Origin: Aquabacterium sp029268225
Lineage (GTDB): Bacteria; Pseudomonadota; Gammaproteobacteria; Burkholderiales; Burkholderiaceae_C
Length of the DNA: 64,000 nucleotides
Assembly: GCF_037482285.1 (NCBI RefSeq)
Contig: NZ_JBBEYB010000002.1
Span: forward strand, 124,001 to 188,000
Direction of reading: 5' to 3'
Program-made: the position numbers and the translations under genes
Notes under the pieces: model-generated
Told to the model about the DNA's origin: nothing
Database searches by the model: none
The model's input: only the letters and a program-made list of their open reading frames with translations
In this document: positions 17,382-25,741 of the stretch, piece after piece
How positions within the stretch are numbered: position 1 is the first letter of the stretch
Layout of the letters: the number at the start of each line of letters is the position of its first letter

Positions 17382-19148
17382 ATGAGCAAGGAAACCGGTG
17401 GTTTTTTCCGCAAGGTGGTGCGTTTTGTCGCCAACCCGACGACCGAGTGGTCTTCGCTGGACACGCAAGACGCTGACGCAGGCGAAAGCGAGTACGCCAA
17501 GTCCGAGATCAAGGCGATGATCGAACGCAAGCGGCGCAACGACTTCGTGCGCAAGCGCGAATTCGACATGCTCCGCAAGATCCGCCGTGAAGGACTCAGT
17601 GCCGACGCGGCGCTGGCGCTCAACACACCCTCCAACCTCGACCCAGACTCGCGGCCTCACACCAACGGCGCCCCGTCCGACATTGCGGTCAAAGCCAAGA
17701 TCGACGAGATCGAGCAGCAGATGGTGGGCGCTGGCAGCACGCGCACGACACCCAAGCCCCCTGTCCACGTCCCGACTTTGCCGCTCGACTTCGGACAGCC
17801 AGCGGACAGCGCAGCAGCGGCACGTCCAACGCAGGCAGCGGGATTGTCAACGGACATCGCCATTGCGCTGGATTTGGTTCCGCCAGCGTCACCGACGCCA
17901 GACACCGCTCCAGCATCAACGACTGCGCCCACTGCGGTCGCCCAGCCCGCATCTTCCTCTTTGCTGGCTGCCAGCGGTTTCATGCCTCAGCAAGACTTCC
18001 ATGTGGCCGAAATGGTGCACGACCCGGAGCTTGACGAGGCGGTCATCGCGTTTGCCAACGCAGACTTCGAGCAATGTGAACGCTGTCTCCTTGACCTGAT
18101 TCAGCCAGGTGCAGCGAGACACGACCACACTGAAACTTGGATGGCGCTGTTCGACTACTACCGCGCCCTCGACCTGCCGCAGCAGTTTGACAACCTCGCG
18201 GTCACCTTTGCGCAAAAATTCGGCCTGTCGGCCCCTCAGTGGTACTCGCTGCCAGACAAGGTGGCTAGCTTCCTGGCGCAGCAGAAGCCCGCCACCGCCA
18301 AGCCAGCCTCGACCGACGGGGCCGCGGCCAGCGTCACTGCTGACTCACCTGCGGCACCACCCGAACCCGCGCATGGCTGGATTGCACCCGAGAACATCGA
18401 TGGCGACGCCGTGTCTCAGTTGCGAACGGAGATTTTGCAGCTGCCACGCCCCTGGGTCATGGACTGGAGCAGGGTCCACAACCTGACGCCGGAAGGCGCC
18501 GACCATCTCGGCCAACTCATTCGACAATGGGCCCGCGAGCCGATCGAACTTCACTGGCTGGGTACTGATCAGCTGTTGCATGTGCTCGGCGATTTGGCAC
18601 CAACCGGGAGCCGCAGCGTAGATCCGGCCTATTGGATGCTGCACCTGGACGTGCTGCGGATGTGCAATAACCCCATCCAGTTTGATGAGGTGGCCATCGA
18701 CTACTGCGTCACCTACGAACTGTCGCCGCCCTCCTGGGAGCCCACGGCTTGCAAGGTCCGCCTGAGCAACGATGGCGTCAGCCCGCAAACCCGCCCACTC
18801 ACGCACGTCTCCAAAGTTATCACCAGCTTCGTCGAATCCCAGTTCCACAATGAAGTCGAGTTTGTGCAGGTGGCTGCGCTGAATCTCTCCGGACAACTGG
18901 TCGGCGACATCAGCAGCACGCTGACACAACTTGACAGCCAACTGGGCGCCAGCGTCTCGCTGGAAGTTGATTGCCAGCACTTGCTGCGCGTCGATTTCAT
19001 CGCTGCAGGCGACCTCCTCAACTGGGTGCTGGCGCGGCGCGGTGAGAACCGCACCGTGATTTTCAACAACCCGCACCGCCTCATCGCCCTGTTCTTCGAT
19101 GCCATGGGGATCAACGAGCACGCTCACGTCAAGCTTCAGACGGTGTGA
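17382..19148 (+). CDS. STAS-like domain protein of unknown function
   Basis: 588-aa protein found at this dksA-hslV position in Burkholderiales. The N-terminus (GGFFRKVVRFVANPTTEW, then a Lys/Arg-rich helix ending in RKIRREGL) is followed by a Pro/Ala/Thr linker (~residues 95-205). A helical region (DPELDEAVIAFANADFEQCERCLLDL) comes next, then two STAS-like modules at about 360-430 (WVMDWSRVHNLTPEGADHL) and 520-588 (LEVDCQHLLRVDFIAAGDLL...). STAS domains occur in anti-anti-sigma factors and transporters; no partner kinase or sigma factor is adjacent. No signal peptide or membrane segment. Function unknown. Confidence 0.8.
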   Translation: MSKETGGFFRKVVRFVANPTTEWSSLDTQDADAGESEYAKSEIKAMIERKRRNDFVRKREFDMLRKIRREGLSADAALALNTPSNLDPDSRPHTNGAPSDIAVKAKIDEIEQQMVGAGSTRTTPKPPVHVPTLPLDFGQPADSAAAARPTQAAGLSTDIAIALDLVPPASPTPDTAPASTTAPTAVAQPASSSLLAASGFMPQQDFHVAEMVHDPELDEAVIAFANADFEQCERCLLDLIQPGAARHDHTETWMALFDYYRALDLPQQFDNLAVTFAQKFGLSAPQWYSLPDKVASFLAQQKPATAKPASTDGAAASVTADSPAAPPEPAHGWIAPENIDGDAVSQLRTEILQLPRPWVMDWSRVHNLTPEGADHLGQLIRQWAREPIELHWLGTDQLLHVLGDLAPTGSRSVDPAYWMLHLDVLRMCNNPIQFDEVAIDYCVTYELSPPSWEPTACKVRLSNDGVSPQTRPLTHVSKVITSFVESQFHNEVEFVQVAALNLSGQLVGDISSTLTQLDSQLGASVSLEVDCQHLLRVDFIAAGDLLNWVLARRGENRTVIFNNPHRLIALFFDAMGINEHAHVKLQTV

Positions 19149-19183
19149 TCGTCACACAGGTGCGCTCTTTACACGGGCGCCAC

Positions 19184-19212
19184 CTTGAATTGGCCAAGCC
19201 TGACCGCATGTA
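19184..19212 (+). promoter_or_regulatory. Candidate sigma-32 (heat-shock) promoter for hslVU
   Basis: CTTGAA at 19184-19189 and CCGCATGTA at 19204-19212 are separated by 14 bp. This fits the RpoH consensus (CTTGAA, 11-16 bp, CCCCATnT) with one mismatch in the -10 core. The expected start is ~22 nt before the hslV ATG. hslVU is a sigma-32 operon in E. coli. Confidence 0.6.
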
Positions 19213-19241
19213 ACGTAGTTCACTGAACTCCGCTACGCGTC

Positions 19242-19790
19242 ATGGACTCCTACCACGGCACCACCATCGTCAGCATCCGGCGCCAGACCCCCACTGGCTG
19301 GCAAGTCGCCATGGGCGGCGATGGCCAAGTCACCTTGGGCCACATCGTCGTCAAAGCCTCGGCTCGCAAGGTACGCCGCCTCTACCGTGACCAGGTATTG
19401 GCCGGTTTTGCAGGCGCTACTGCGGATGCCTTCACCCTGTTTGAGCGCTTTGAGTCCAAACTGGAAAAGCACCAAGGCCACCTCACCCGCGCAGCCGTTG
19501 AGTTGACACGCGACTGGCGCACCGATCGCGTGCTCCGCAAGCTCGAAGCCATGCTGGCGGTGGCCGACCGCGAAACATCGCTCATCATCACCGGCAATGG
19601 CGATGTCCTGGAGCCTGAGCACGGCATCATCGCCATTGGTTCGGGAGGCGCCTATGCGCAGGCCGCCGCGCGGGCCCTGGTGGCCAACACCGAGCTGGAT
19701 GCGGCCGTCATGGTCAAGAAGTCGCTGGAGATTGCCGGCGACCTGTGCATCTACACCAATCAGAACCACACCATCGAAACGCTGGGCTGA
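19242..19790 (+). CDS. hslV: ATP-dependent protease peptidase subunit HslV
   Basis: Proteolytic subunit (182 aa) of the HslUV (ClpYQ) protease, a threonine peptidase related to proteasome beta subunits. The sequence TTIVSIRR begins at residue 7, so the nucleophile Thr should be exposed by removal of a six-residue propeptide (MDSYHG). GSGGAYAQAAARAL near residue 128 and the C-terminal YTNQNHTIETL are conserved. It is 7 bp upstream of hslU. Confidence 0.97.
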   Translation: MDSYHGTTIVSIRRQTPTGWQVAMGGDGQVTLGHIVVKASARKVRRLYRDQVLAGFAGATADAFTLFERFESKLEKHQGHLTRAAVELTRDWRTDRVLRKLEAMLAVADRETSLIITGNGDVLEPEHGIIAIGSGGAYAQAAARALVANTELDAAVMVKKSLEIAGDLCIYTNQNHTIETLG

Positions 19791-19797
19791 GCACACC

Positions 19798-21129
19798 ATG
19801 AGCATGACACCCCGAGAAATCGTCAGCGAACTCGACCGACACATCATCGGTCAGCACGATGCCAAGCGCGCTGTCGCCATTGCCCTGCGCAACCGCTGGC
19901 GCCGCCAGCAAGTCGACGAGAAGCTGCGCAGCGAAATCACACCCAAGAACATCCTGATGATCGGCCCCACCGGCGTGGGCAAGACCGAGATCGCCCGCCG
20001 CCTGGCCAAGCTGGCCGATGCGCCGTTCATCAAGGTCGAGGCCACCAAGTTCACCGAAGTGGGCTATGTGGGCAAGGACGTGGACACCATCATTCGCGAC
20101 CTGGTGGAGAGCGCCGTCAAGCAGGAGCGCACACACCAGATGCAGGCCCAGCGGGCCCGCGCCGAAGATGCGGCCGAAGACCGCATCCTTGATGTGCTGG
20201 TTCCGCCCCCCCGTACGGATTTCGGTATCAGCGCTCCACCAGCTGATAACACCGCGCGTCAGGTGATGCGCAAGCGCCTGCGCGAAGGCGCACTCGATGA
20301 CAAGGAGATCGAGATCGAACTGAGCGACGCCAAGGCGCCGGCCGTCGAGATCATGAGCCCGGCCGGCATGGAAGACATGGCGGAGCAACTGCGCGGCATG
20401 TTCTCGCAGATCGGGCAGCAAAACCGCAAGTCACGCAAGGTGACGGTGGCCGAAGCCCGCACCCAGCTGATCGAGGAAGAAGCCGCCAAGTTGCTCAACG
20501 AAGATGACATCCGCGCCAAAGCGCTGGAGCGCGCCGAGCAAAACGGCATCGTCTTCATTGACGAGATCGACAAAGTGGCCAGCCGCAACGCCGATGGCAG
20601 CGGCGCCGAGGTGTCGCGTCAGGGCGTGCAGCGCGATCTGCTGCCTCTGGTCGAGGGCACCACGGTCAAGACCAAGTACGGCATGGTCAAGACCGACCAC
20701 ATCCTTTTCATCGCCTCGGGTGCCTTCCACCTCAGCAAGCCCAGCGACCTGATCCCGGAATTGCAAGGACGCTTCCCGATTCGGGTGGAGCTGTCCTCGC
20801 TTTCAGTGCAGGACTTCGAGGCCATCCTCACCCAACCCACCGCGAGCCTGATCAAACAGTATCAGGCTTTGCTGTCGGCGGAGGGCGTGACCCTCGACTT
20901 CACCCCTGAGGCCATCCAGCGCCTGGCTCAGATTGCATTCGAGGTGAACGAGCGCACCGAAAACATCGGCGCACGCCGCCTGTCCACGGTGATGGAGCGA
21001 CTCCTCGATGAACTGTCCTTCCAAGCGCCGGACCTGGGTGGACAGACCCATGTGGTCGATGCTGCCGAGGTCGATCAACGCCTGGGCGAACTCGCCCGCA
21101 ACGAGGACCTCTCTCGCTTCATTCTGTGA
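19798..21129 (+). CDS. hslU: ATP-dependent protease ATPase subunit HslU
   Basis: AAA+ unfoldase (443 aa) that feeds substrates to HslV. It has Walker A GPTGVGKTE near residue 59, the pore motif GYVGKDV near 90, Walker B IVFIDEIDKV near 250, sensor-2 ENIGARRLSTVMERLL, and the C-terminal tail ending DLSRFIL that docks into HslV. An insertion (I) domain spans roughly 110-230. The frame is open upstream to 19597, but ATG 19798 gives the family start MTPREIVSELDRHIIGQ. Its last 11 bp overlap the end of convergent coaX. Confidence 0.97.
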   Translation: MSMTPREIVSELDRHIIGQHDAKRAVAIALRNRWRRQQVDEKLRSEITPKNILMIGPTGVGKTEIARRLAKLADAPFIKVEATKFTEVGYVGKDVDTIIRDLVESAVKQERTHQMQAQRARAEDAAEDRILDVLVPPPRTDFGISAPPADNTARQVMRKRLREGALDDKEIEIELSDAKAPAVEIMSPAGMEDMAEQLRGMFSQIGQQNRKSRKVTVAEARTQLIEEEAAKLLNEDDIRAKALERAEQNGIVFIDEIDKVASRNADGSGAEVSRQGVQRDLLPLVEGTTVKTKYGMVKTDHILFIASGAFHLSKPSDLIPELQGRFPIRVELSSLSVQDFEAILTQPTASLIKQYQALLSAEGVTLDFTPEAIQRLAQIAFEVNERTENIGARRLSTVMERLLDELSFQAPDLGGQTHVVDAAEVDQRLGELARNEDLSRFIL

Positions 21130-21895
21130 TGGCGGATGCCAGCGTCAGCAAGCCCTCGAAGATGAGGTTTTCCACGACGAGAGCTGGCAGCTCGATCACA
21201 TGAGACAAGCGTGACACGGCACCGCCCGACATGATCAGCAGGGGGGGCTCCCCTGTGTGAGCCTGCAGGCGGCGCAGACTGCGCTCGATGGCGCCAGCAA
21301 TGGCGTCGGTACCACCACTCATCAGCGCATCACTGGTGTTGGTCGGGAAGTCTCGCACCTCCCCAGTGGGTACCTTGAGACCCGCTGTGCCGCTCTCCAA
21401 AGCACGGTACATCAAGCCAAAGCCGGGCAGGATCAAGCCACCAAGAAAACGTCCTGCCGCATCCACGGCATCCACGGTCACGGCCGTACCCACCATCACG
21501 GCAAGCACGGGAGGCACATGGTCCGGGTGAGTGCGCAGCGCATGCTGGCGCGCCCCAATGATCGCAGCCCAGCGATCTGACCCCAGCCGCTGAGGATGCT
21601 CATAGCTGTTGATCACGCCACCGGCCTCCTTGCTGGACGAGACCCATCGCGGCGTCAACCCCCAGCCCTCGACCAACTGCTCTTCGACACGACGCTTGAT
21701 GGCCTCACCCGCCACCACGCAACCCAGCATGCCGGTGGGCTTGTGCATCAGATTTTTCCAGTACAGGTCCCAGAGGTAATCAATGTCCTCCAGTACCACG
21801 GCACCGTGCGCCAACAACTCGGAACCCGGCGCAGGCGTTGCGTACAGGCCCCACTTCAGGCGCGTATTGCCTATGTCAATAACCAGAAAGGACAT
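21119..21895 (-). CDS. coaX: Type III pantothenate kinase
   Basis: First step of coenzyme A synthesis, phosphorylation of pantothenate; the type III enzyme (258 aa) is not feedback-inhibited by CoA. Acetate-kinase/Hsp70 superfamily motifs are present: the phosphate loop VIDIGNTRLKWG at residues 5-16, GSDRWAAIIGA near 103, and VMVGTAVTVDAVD near 128, followed by GGLILPG. The start is the ATG at 21895; the frame is open for more than 200 further codons without protein-like content. birA is not adjacent here. Confidence 0.93.
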   Translation of the reverse strand: MSFLVIDIGNTRLKWGLYATPAPGSELLAHGAVVLEDIDYLWDLYWKNLMHKPTGMLGCVVAGEAIKRRVEEQLVEGWGLTPRWVSSSKEAGGVINSYEHPQRLGSDRWAAIIGARQHALRTHPDHVPPVLAVMVGTAVTVDAVDAAGRFLGGLILPGFGLMYRALESGTAGLKVPTGEVRDFPTNTSDALMSGGTDAIAGAIERSLRRLQAHTGEPPLLIMSGGAVSRLSHVIELPALVVENLIFEGLLTLASAITE

Positions 21896-22132
21896 GCATC
21901 CGTCTCGCAGAAGTAGAAACCCTGAACTCTTTGGAGTCGACATTCTGCGCCATGTCATCCTCAGAACCGGGGAAACCGTGCGGCAATATCGCCACGCCGC
22001 AACACAATTTCGGACAATTTTTCTGAGAAACCAAGGTGATATCCCGATGGATACGTGCGTCAACACGGGGCCACAATCTTTGTCACATGTATCTTGCTGG
22101 GTCGTGGATCCAGCGTATTTCCCGGAGAAACC

Positions 22133-22711
22133 ATGAAATCCTTTGCCCGCGCCCTGATCCTGAGCACCGCCTTGGCCGCAGCCCTGCCCGCCATGGCCCT
22201 CGAAATCAAAGGCGCCAAGTTCGGTGACACCTACCAGGTCGCCAACCAATCTCTGCAACTCAACGGCGCTGGCGTCCGCGTCAAGATGGTGTTTGACGTC
22301 TACGCAGCTGGTTTGTATGTGACCAAGAAGGACAGCAACGCCGCTGGCATCATCTCCCAATCGGGTGCCAAGGGCATGCAGATCGTGCTTCTGCGTAACC
22401 TCACTGGTGAAGAGTTTGCAGAAGCCATGATCGCCGGCTTCGAAAAGAACCACAGCGACGCCGAAATGGCCAAGTTCAAGCCGCGCGTTGATGAACTGCT
22501 CTCGCTGATGAAGAGCTTCGGCTCCGTCAAGAAGGGCACCACCATCCACATGAACCTGGTTCCCGGCTCGGGCCTGCGTGTTCTGGTGGATGGCACCCAG
22601 AAGGGTCGCGACATCGCTGGTGACGACTTCTACAACGCCCTCCTGAAGATCTGGCTGGGCAACTCGCCGGTCGACTCCGACCTGAAGAAGGCTTTGCTCG
22701 GCGGCAAGTGA
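22133..22711 (+). CDS. Chalcone isomerase-like family protein, exported
   Basis: 192-aa protein with a signal peptide (MKSFARALILSTALAAALPAMA, cleaved after about residue 23) and a chalcone-isomerase-like domain (EIKGAKFGDTYQVANQSLQLNGAGVRVKMVFDVYAAGLY). Bacterial members of this family are periplasmic proteins of unknown role and are not shown to be isomerases. The ATG at 22133 has GGAG 8 nt upstream; the open frame starts at 22055. Divergent from coaX and followed by an unusual hairpin. Confidence 0.85.
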   Translation: MKSFARALILSTALAAALPAMALEIKGAKFGDTYQVANQSLQLNGAGVRVKMVFDVYAAGLYVTKKDSNAAGIISQSGAKGMQIVLLRNLTGEEFAEAMIAGFEKNHSDAEMAKFKPRVDELLSLMKSFGSVKKGTTIHMNLVPGSGLRVLVDGTQKGRDIAGDDFYNALLKIWLGNSPVDSDLKKALLGGK

Positions 22712-22742
22712 TTGACTCGCCTCACCTCAAAAAGTGAAAAAT

Positions 22743-22774
22743 TTGACAAGCACCGGGGCTTCCCGGCTTGTCAA
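22743..22774 (-). terminator. Strong hairpin with U-tract on the minus strand
   Basis: Outer arms TTGACAAG and CTTGTCAA (8 bp) and inner arms CCGGG and CCCGG (5 bp) are separated by a 2-nt bulge and a GCTT loop. Reading the minus strand, the hairpin is followed by ATTTTTCACTTTTT, as in an intrinsic terminator. Both flanking genes are on the plus strand, so the orientation is unexpected unless it stops antisense transcription from the sppA side. Confidence 0.6.
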
Positions 22775-22825
22775 TATGCGGAAAACGGGGGATAAGAGGA
22801 CATCAGACCGGCTTGAGGTTGCCAC

Positions 22826-23668
22826 ATGATCGACTCCCCCCTACCCAGCGTATCTGCTTGGGTGCGCGCCTTGGCAGATGCAGAAATTCCGGTTCTGCCA
22901 CACGCCATGGTGGAACTGCAGCAATTGCGCGAAATAGAAGAGACGCGCGGCACGGTCGACGCCAGAACACTCGCAGATGCCATGGGCGCCAACCCGCTGA
23001 TGGTGCTGAAGGTCATCGCTCACGTTTCGCGCTACTGCACGCGACTGGGTGTGGAGCCCCCCGAAACCCTGACCGGCGCAATCGTGATGATGGGCATTTC
23101 GCCCTTTTTCAACACCTTTTTGAATGCGCCCACGTTCATCGAGTGGTTCAAATCAGACCCTGAAGCAGCGAGCGGCCTGCTCAAAGTGATCACCCGCGCG
23201 CGTCGCGCCGCGAACTTCTCTCTGAACTTTGCCATCAGACGGCAGGATGAGGACGCAGGCATCCTTTACGAAGCCGCCCTGCTGCACGATTTCGCCGAGA
23301 TGCTGCTGTGGTGTCACGCCCCGAAATTGGCCAAGGAAATTGACCACCTCAAGCAAGCTGATCCAACCTTGCGATCAGCTGCTGCACAAAAGGCCGTGTT
23401 GGGCACCACACTGAACACGTTGGCACATGAACTGATGCGCGAGTGGCAATTGCCGGACATGCTCATCAAGTGCACCGATGAGCGCCGCGCAAACGACCCC
23501 CAGGTTCGCAACGTCATGCTGGCCGTGCGACTGGCAAGACACTCCCGCAACGGGTGGGACGCCCCCAACGCCCAAGCCGCGCTGAAGGACGACATCGCCG
23601 GCGTCGCGCAACTGCTGACGTTGTCTCAGGATGCGGCCACGCGCCTGGTGATGGGGTTGGACGGCTGA
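22826..23668 (+). CDS. HDOD domain protein
   Basis: 280-aa protein with an HDOD (HD-related output) domain: IPVLPHAMVELQQLREI near residues 21-37, DARTLADAMGANPLMVLKVI near 45-64, and GAIVMMGISPFFNTF. A degenerate HD segment (AALLHDFAEMLLWCHAP) follows near residue 150. HDOD proteins act as adapters in signalling and motility pathways; no receiver or GGDEF domain is fused here and no signalling partner is adjacent. It is convergent with sppA across only 13 bp. Confidence 0.88.
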   Translation: MIDSPLPSVSAWVRALADAEIPVLPHAMVELQQLREIEETRGTVDARTLADAMGANPLMVLKVIAHVSRYCTRLGVEPPETLTGAIVMMGISPFFNTFLNAPTFIEWFKSDPEAASGLLKVITRARRAANFSLNFAIRRQDEDAGILYEAALLHDFAEMLLWCHAPKLAKEIDHLKQADPTLRSAAAQKAVLGTTLNTLAHELMREWQLPDMLIKCTDERRANDPQVRNVMLAVRLARHSRNGWDAPNAQAALKDDIAGVAQLLTLSQDAATRLVMGLDG

Positions 23669-23681
23669 AACAGCCTGCTGG

Positions 23682-24641
23682 TCAGCGAATACTGACGGAT
23701 TCGCGCATGGCCTGCACGGCGCCTGCGCCAACAGCGGCACCAAAACGCTTGGCCAGACGCTCAGCCAGATTCTCTTTCTGGGTGTAGTCGATGATGTCTT
23801 CGGCCTTCACCTCATCGCGGGCAATCTGATCCAGACTGCCGAGCCTGTCGGCCAACCCCATGCTGACGGCCTGTTCGCCGTTCCAGAACAGCCCACTGAA
23901 TAACTCAGGGTTGTCTTTCAGACGCTGGCCTCGTCCCTTTTGAACGACCGCGATGAACTGCCGATGAATTTGATCCAGCATGGCCTGCGCATAGGTTTCT
24001 TGCACGGGGTCACGCGGCGAGAATGGGTCCAGCATGCCCTTGTTGGCACCGGACGTCATCAAACGGCGTTCAATACCAATCTTGTCCATCACACCCGTGA
24101 AGCCAAAACCGTCCATCAACACACCGATGGATCCCACCACGGAAGCCTTGTCAACCACGACCTGATCGGCCGCCACAGCGATGTAATAGGCTGCGGAGGC
24201 GCACATCTCCTCGCACACTGCGTAGATCTTCTTTTTGTGCAGCGCTTTGAGACGAACGATCTCGTCATGCACCAAGCCCGCCTGCACCGGGCTGCCACCG
24301 GGCGAGTTGATGCGCATGACCACAGCGCGAGCGCCGTGGTCCTCGAACGCGCTACGCAGTGCGGCCATCAGGTTGTCCGCATTGGCTTCGGCATCGGTCG
24401 CGATGGCGCCACGCACTTCGACCAGCGCGGTGTGCGCAGTCACAGGCGCTTTGGCCGAAGGCACCGTCTGGAGGGTTCCAACGACGATGGACGCCGCGAC
24501 GAGCAACCAGACCAGACGCCAGAACCAGCGCCAACGCTGCTCACTGCGCTGCTGCTGCAGATAAGCGCGGGCGAACTGCGTCAGCAAGGCTTGCTCGGTA
24601 GCCTTGGGCAGGTCTGGGTTGCGGGGGTCATCAATGCTCAT
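23682..24641 (-). CDS. sppA: S49-family signal peptide peptidase (SppA-type)
   Basis: 319-aa membrane serine protease that degrades cleaved signal peptides. An N-terminal membrane anchor lies at residues ~39-60 (WRWFWRLVWLLVAASIVVG). The nucleophile is the Ser in EEMCASAAYYIAVAAD near residue 149, and the Lys in VVDKASVVGSIGVLMDGFGF is the expected general base. Length matches the short SppA36K type. It is last in the series rluC-gph-Rieske-sppA, all on the minus strand with overlaps or short gaps. Confidence 0.92.
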   Translation of the reverse strand: MSIDDPRNPDLPKATEQALLTQFARAYLQQQRSEQRWRWFWRLVWLLVAASIVVGTLQTVPSAKAPVTAHTALVEVRGAIATDAEANADNLMAALRSAFEDHGARAVVMRINSPGGSPVQAGLVHDEIVRLKALHKKKIYAVCEEMCASAAYYIAVAADQVVVDKASVVGSIGVLMDGFGFTGVMDKIGIERRLMTSGANKGMLDPFSPRDPVQETYAQAMLDQIHRQFIAVVQKGRGQRLKDNPELFSGLFWNGEQAVSMGLADRLGSLDQIARDEVKAEDIIDYTQKENLAERLAKRFGAAVGAGAVQAMRESVSIR

Positions 24642-24687
24642 GAAATGGCCTGAAAGGTCGGTGATGGTGCATCAAGCGACAGCTTGT

Positions 24688-25065
24688 TCAGAAAACAGGC
24701 TGTAGATGTTGCGAAGGATACCAATAGACCTGCCCGTCTTTCTCGGTCAGGGTGATGGCGGTCAGATGCGCCCCACGGCAAGGCCCCAAAACGCAGCGGC
24801 CGTCGGGCGGATCGTACAGCGCGCCGTGCATCGCGCACACAATGTAGCGGCCTTCAACATCCCAGAAACGCCCCGGCTGCCAGTCCATCTGAGCCGGCAG
24901 GTGAGCGCATCGGTTGAGGTAGGCCACGGCGACCGAGCGGAATCGCACCGCAAAAGCCGAAACGCTCAGCCCGTTCTCCAGCACTTCGAACATCACGGCA
25001 TCCCCGCATTCCCGCAGGTCCGCAGACGCGCACAGCCACTCAGGCTCGCCCCAGGACTCAGGCAT
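24688..25065 (-). CDS. Rieske [2Fe-2S] domain protein
   Basis: 125-aa single-domain Rieske ferredoxin-like protein. The cluster ligands are visible as CAHL (residues ~58-61) and CAMHGALYD (~81-89), in the CxH...CxxH pattern. No signal peptide or membrane anchor, so likely a soluble ferredoxin-type or NirD-like component; the partner reductase is not in the window. The start chosen, ATG 25065 (MPESWGEPEWLC), overlaps the end of the upstream HAD gene by 8 bp; the open frame runs back to 25221. Confidence 0.88.
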   Translation of the reverse strand: MPESWGEPEWLCASADLRECGDAVMFEVLENGLSVSAFAVRFRSVAVAYLNRCAHLPAQMDWQPGRFWDVEGRYIVCAMHGALYDPPDGRCVLGPCRGAHLTAITLTEKDGQVYWYPSQHLQPVF

Positions 25066-25741
25066 GCCGCAGCAACCAATCACGCAATTCTGCGGTCGAG
25101 TGGGCAACGAAACGAGCGGGAAAGTCGCCAAACGCAGCTGGCTCATGCGCGCCGTAGCTGACCGCGACACTGTGCGTGCCTGCGTTGAGCGCGAGTTGCA
25201 AATCGTGGGTGGTGTCACCAATCATGAGGGTGCGCTCAGGCTCTACACCGAACTCGGCCATCAACTCTTGCAACATCAGCGGATGGGGCTTGGACGCCGT
25301 CTCATCGGCCGTCCGAGTGCTGTCGAACATGCCTCGGAGCTCGACGTGGGTCAGAGCCTCGTTGAGACCCTGTCGACTCTTTCCCGTGGCCACGGCCAGC
25401 CAATGGTGGCGCGCCTTGAGCGCCTGTAGCAACTCGACAGTGCCGTCAAACAGGCTCAATTCGCCCTGCTGACGGAAATAGTGATGACGGTAGCGTTGCC
25501 CCATGGCGGGCACCTGCTCGGGCGGCAAGGTCGGGGCCACATGAGCCAGGGCATCGTGCAGCCCCAAGCCAATGACATAGGCCGCCTCGTGACGGGCCGG
25601 CACCGGTAACCCCATGTCCTCACACGCCAACTGAATCGAGCGAACGATCAGCGCGGTGGAGTCAAACAGGGTGCCATCCCAATCGAACACGATGAGGTCG
25701 TAGGCACGTGGGCGCAGGTCACCATCGTCGGAAAAGTTCAT
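25058..25741 (-). CDS. HAD-IA family hydrolase (phosphoglycolate phosphatase-like)
   Basis: 227-aa HAD hydrolase. Motif I is FDWDGTLFDS near residue 19, with Asp nucleophile and acid; motif II is VATGKSRQGL; motif III is the Lys in SKPHPLMLQ; motif IV is MIGDTTHDLQLA near 172. It is close to Gph/PGP-type phosphatases, but substrate assignment from sequence is unreliable. Its first 4 bp overlap the rluC stop, and its end overlaps the Rieske gene. Confidence 0.87.
   Translation of the reverse strand: MNFSDDGDLRPRAYDLIVFDWDGTLFDSTALIVRSIQLACEDMGLPVPARHEAAYVIGLGLHDALAHVAPTLPPEQVPAMGQRYRHHYFRQQGELSLFDGTVELLQALKARHHWLAVATGKSRQGLNEALTHVELRGMFDSTRTADETASKPHPLMLQELMAEFGVEPERTLMIGDTTHDLQLALNAGTHSVAVSYGAHEPAAFGDFPARFVAHSTAELRDWLLRHA

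Noticed and set aside
21896..22549. Upstream extension of the coaX frame
   Set aside because: Runs antisense through the chalcone-isomerase-like gene; MSFLVIDIGNT at 21895 is the kinase start.
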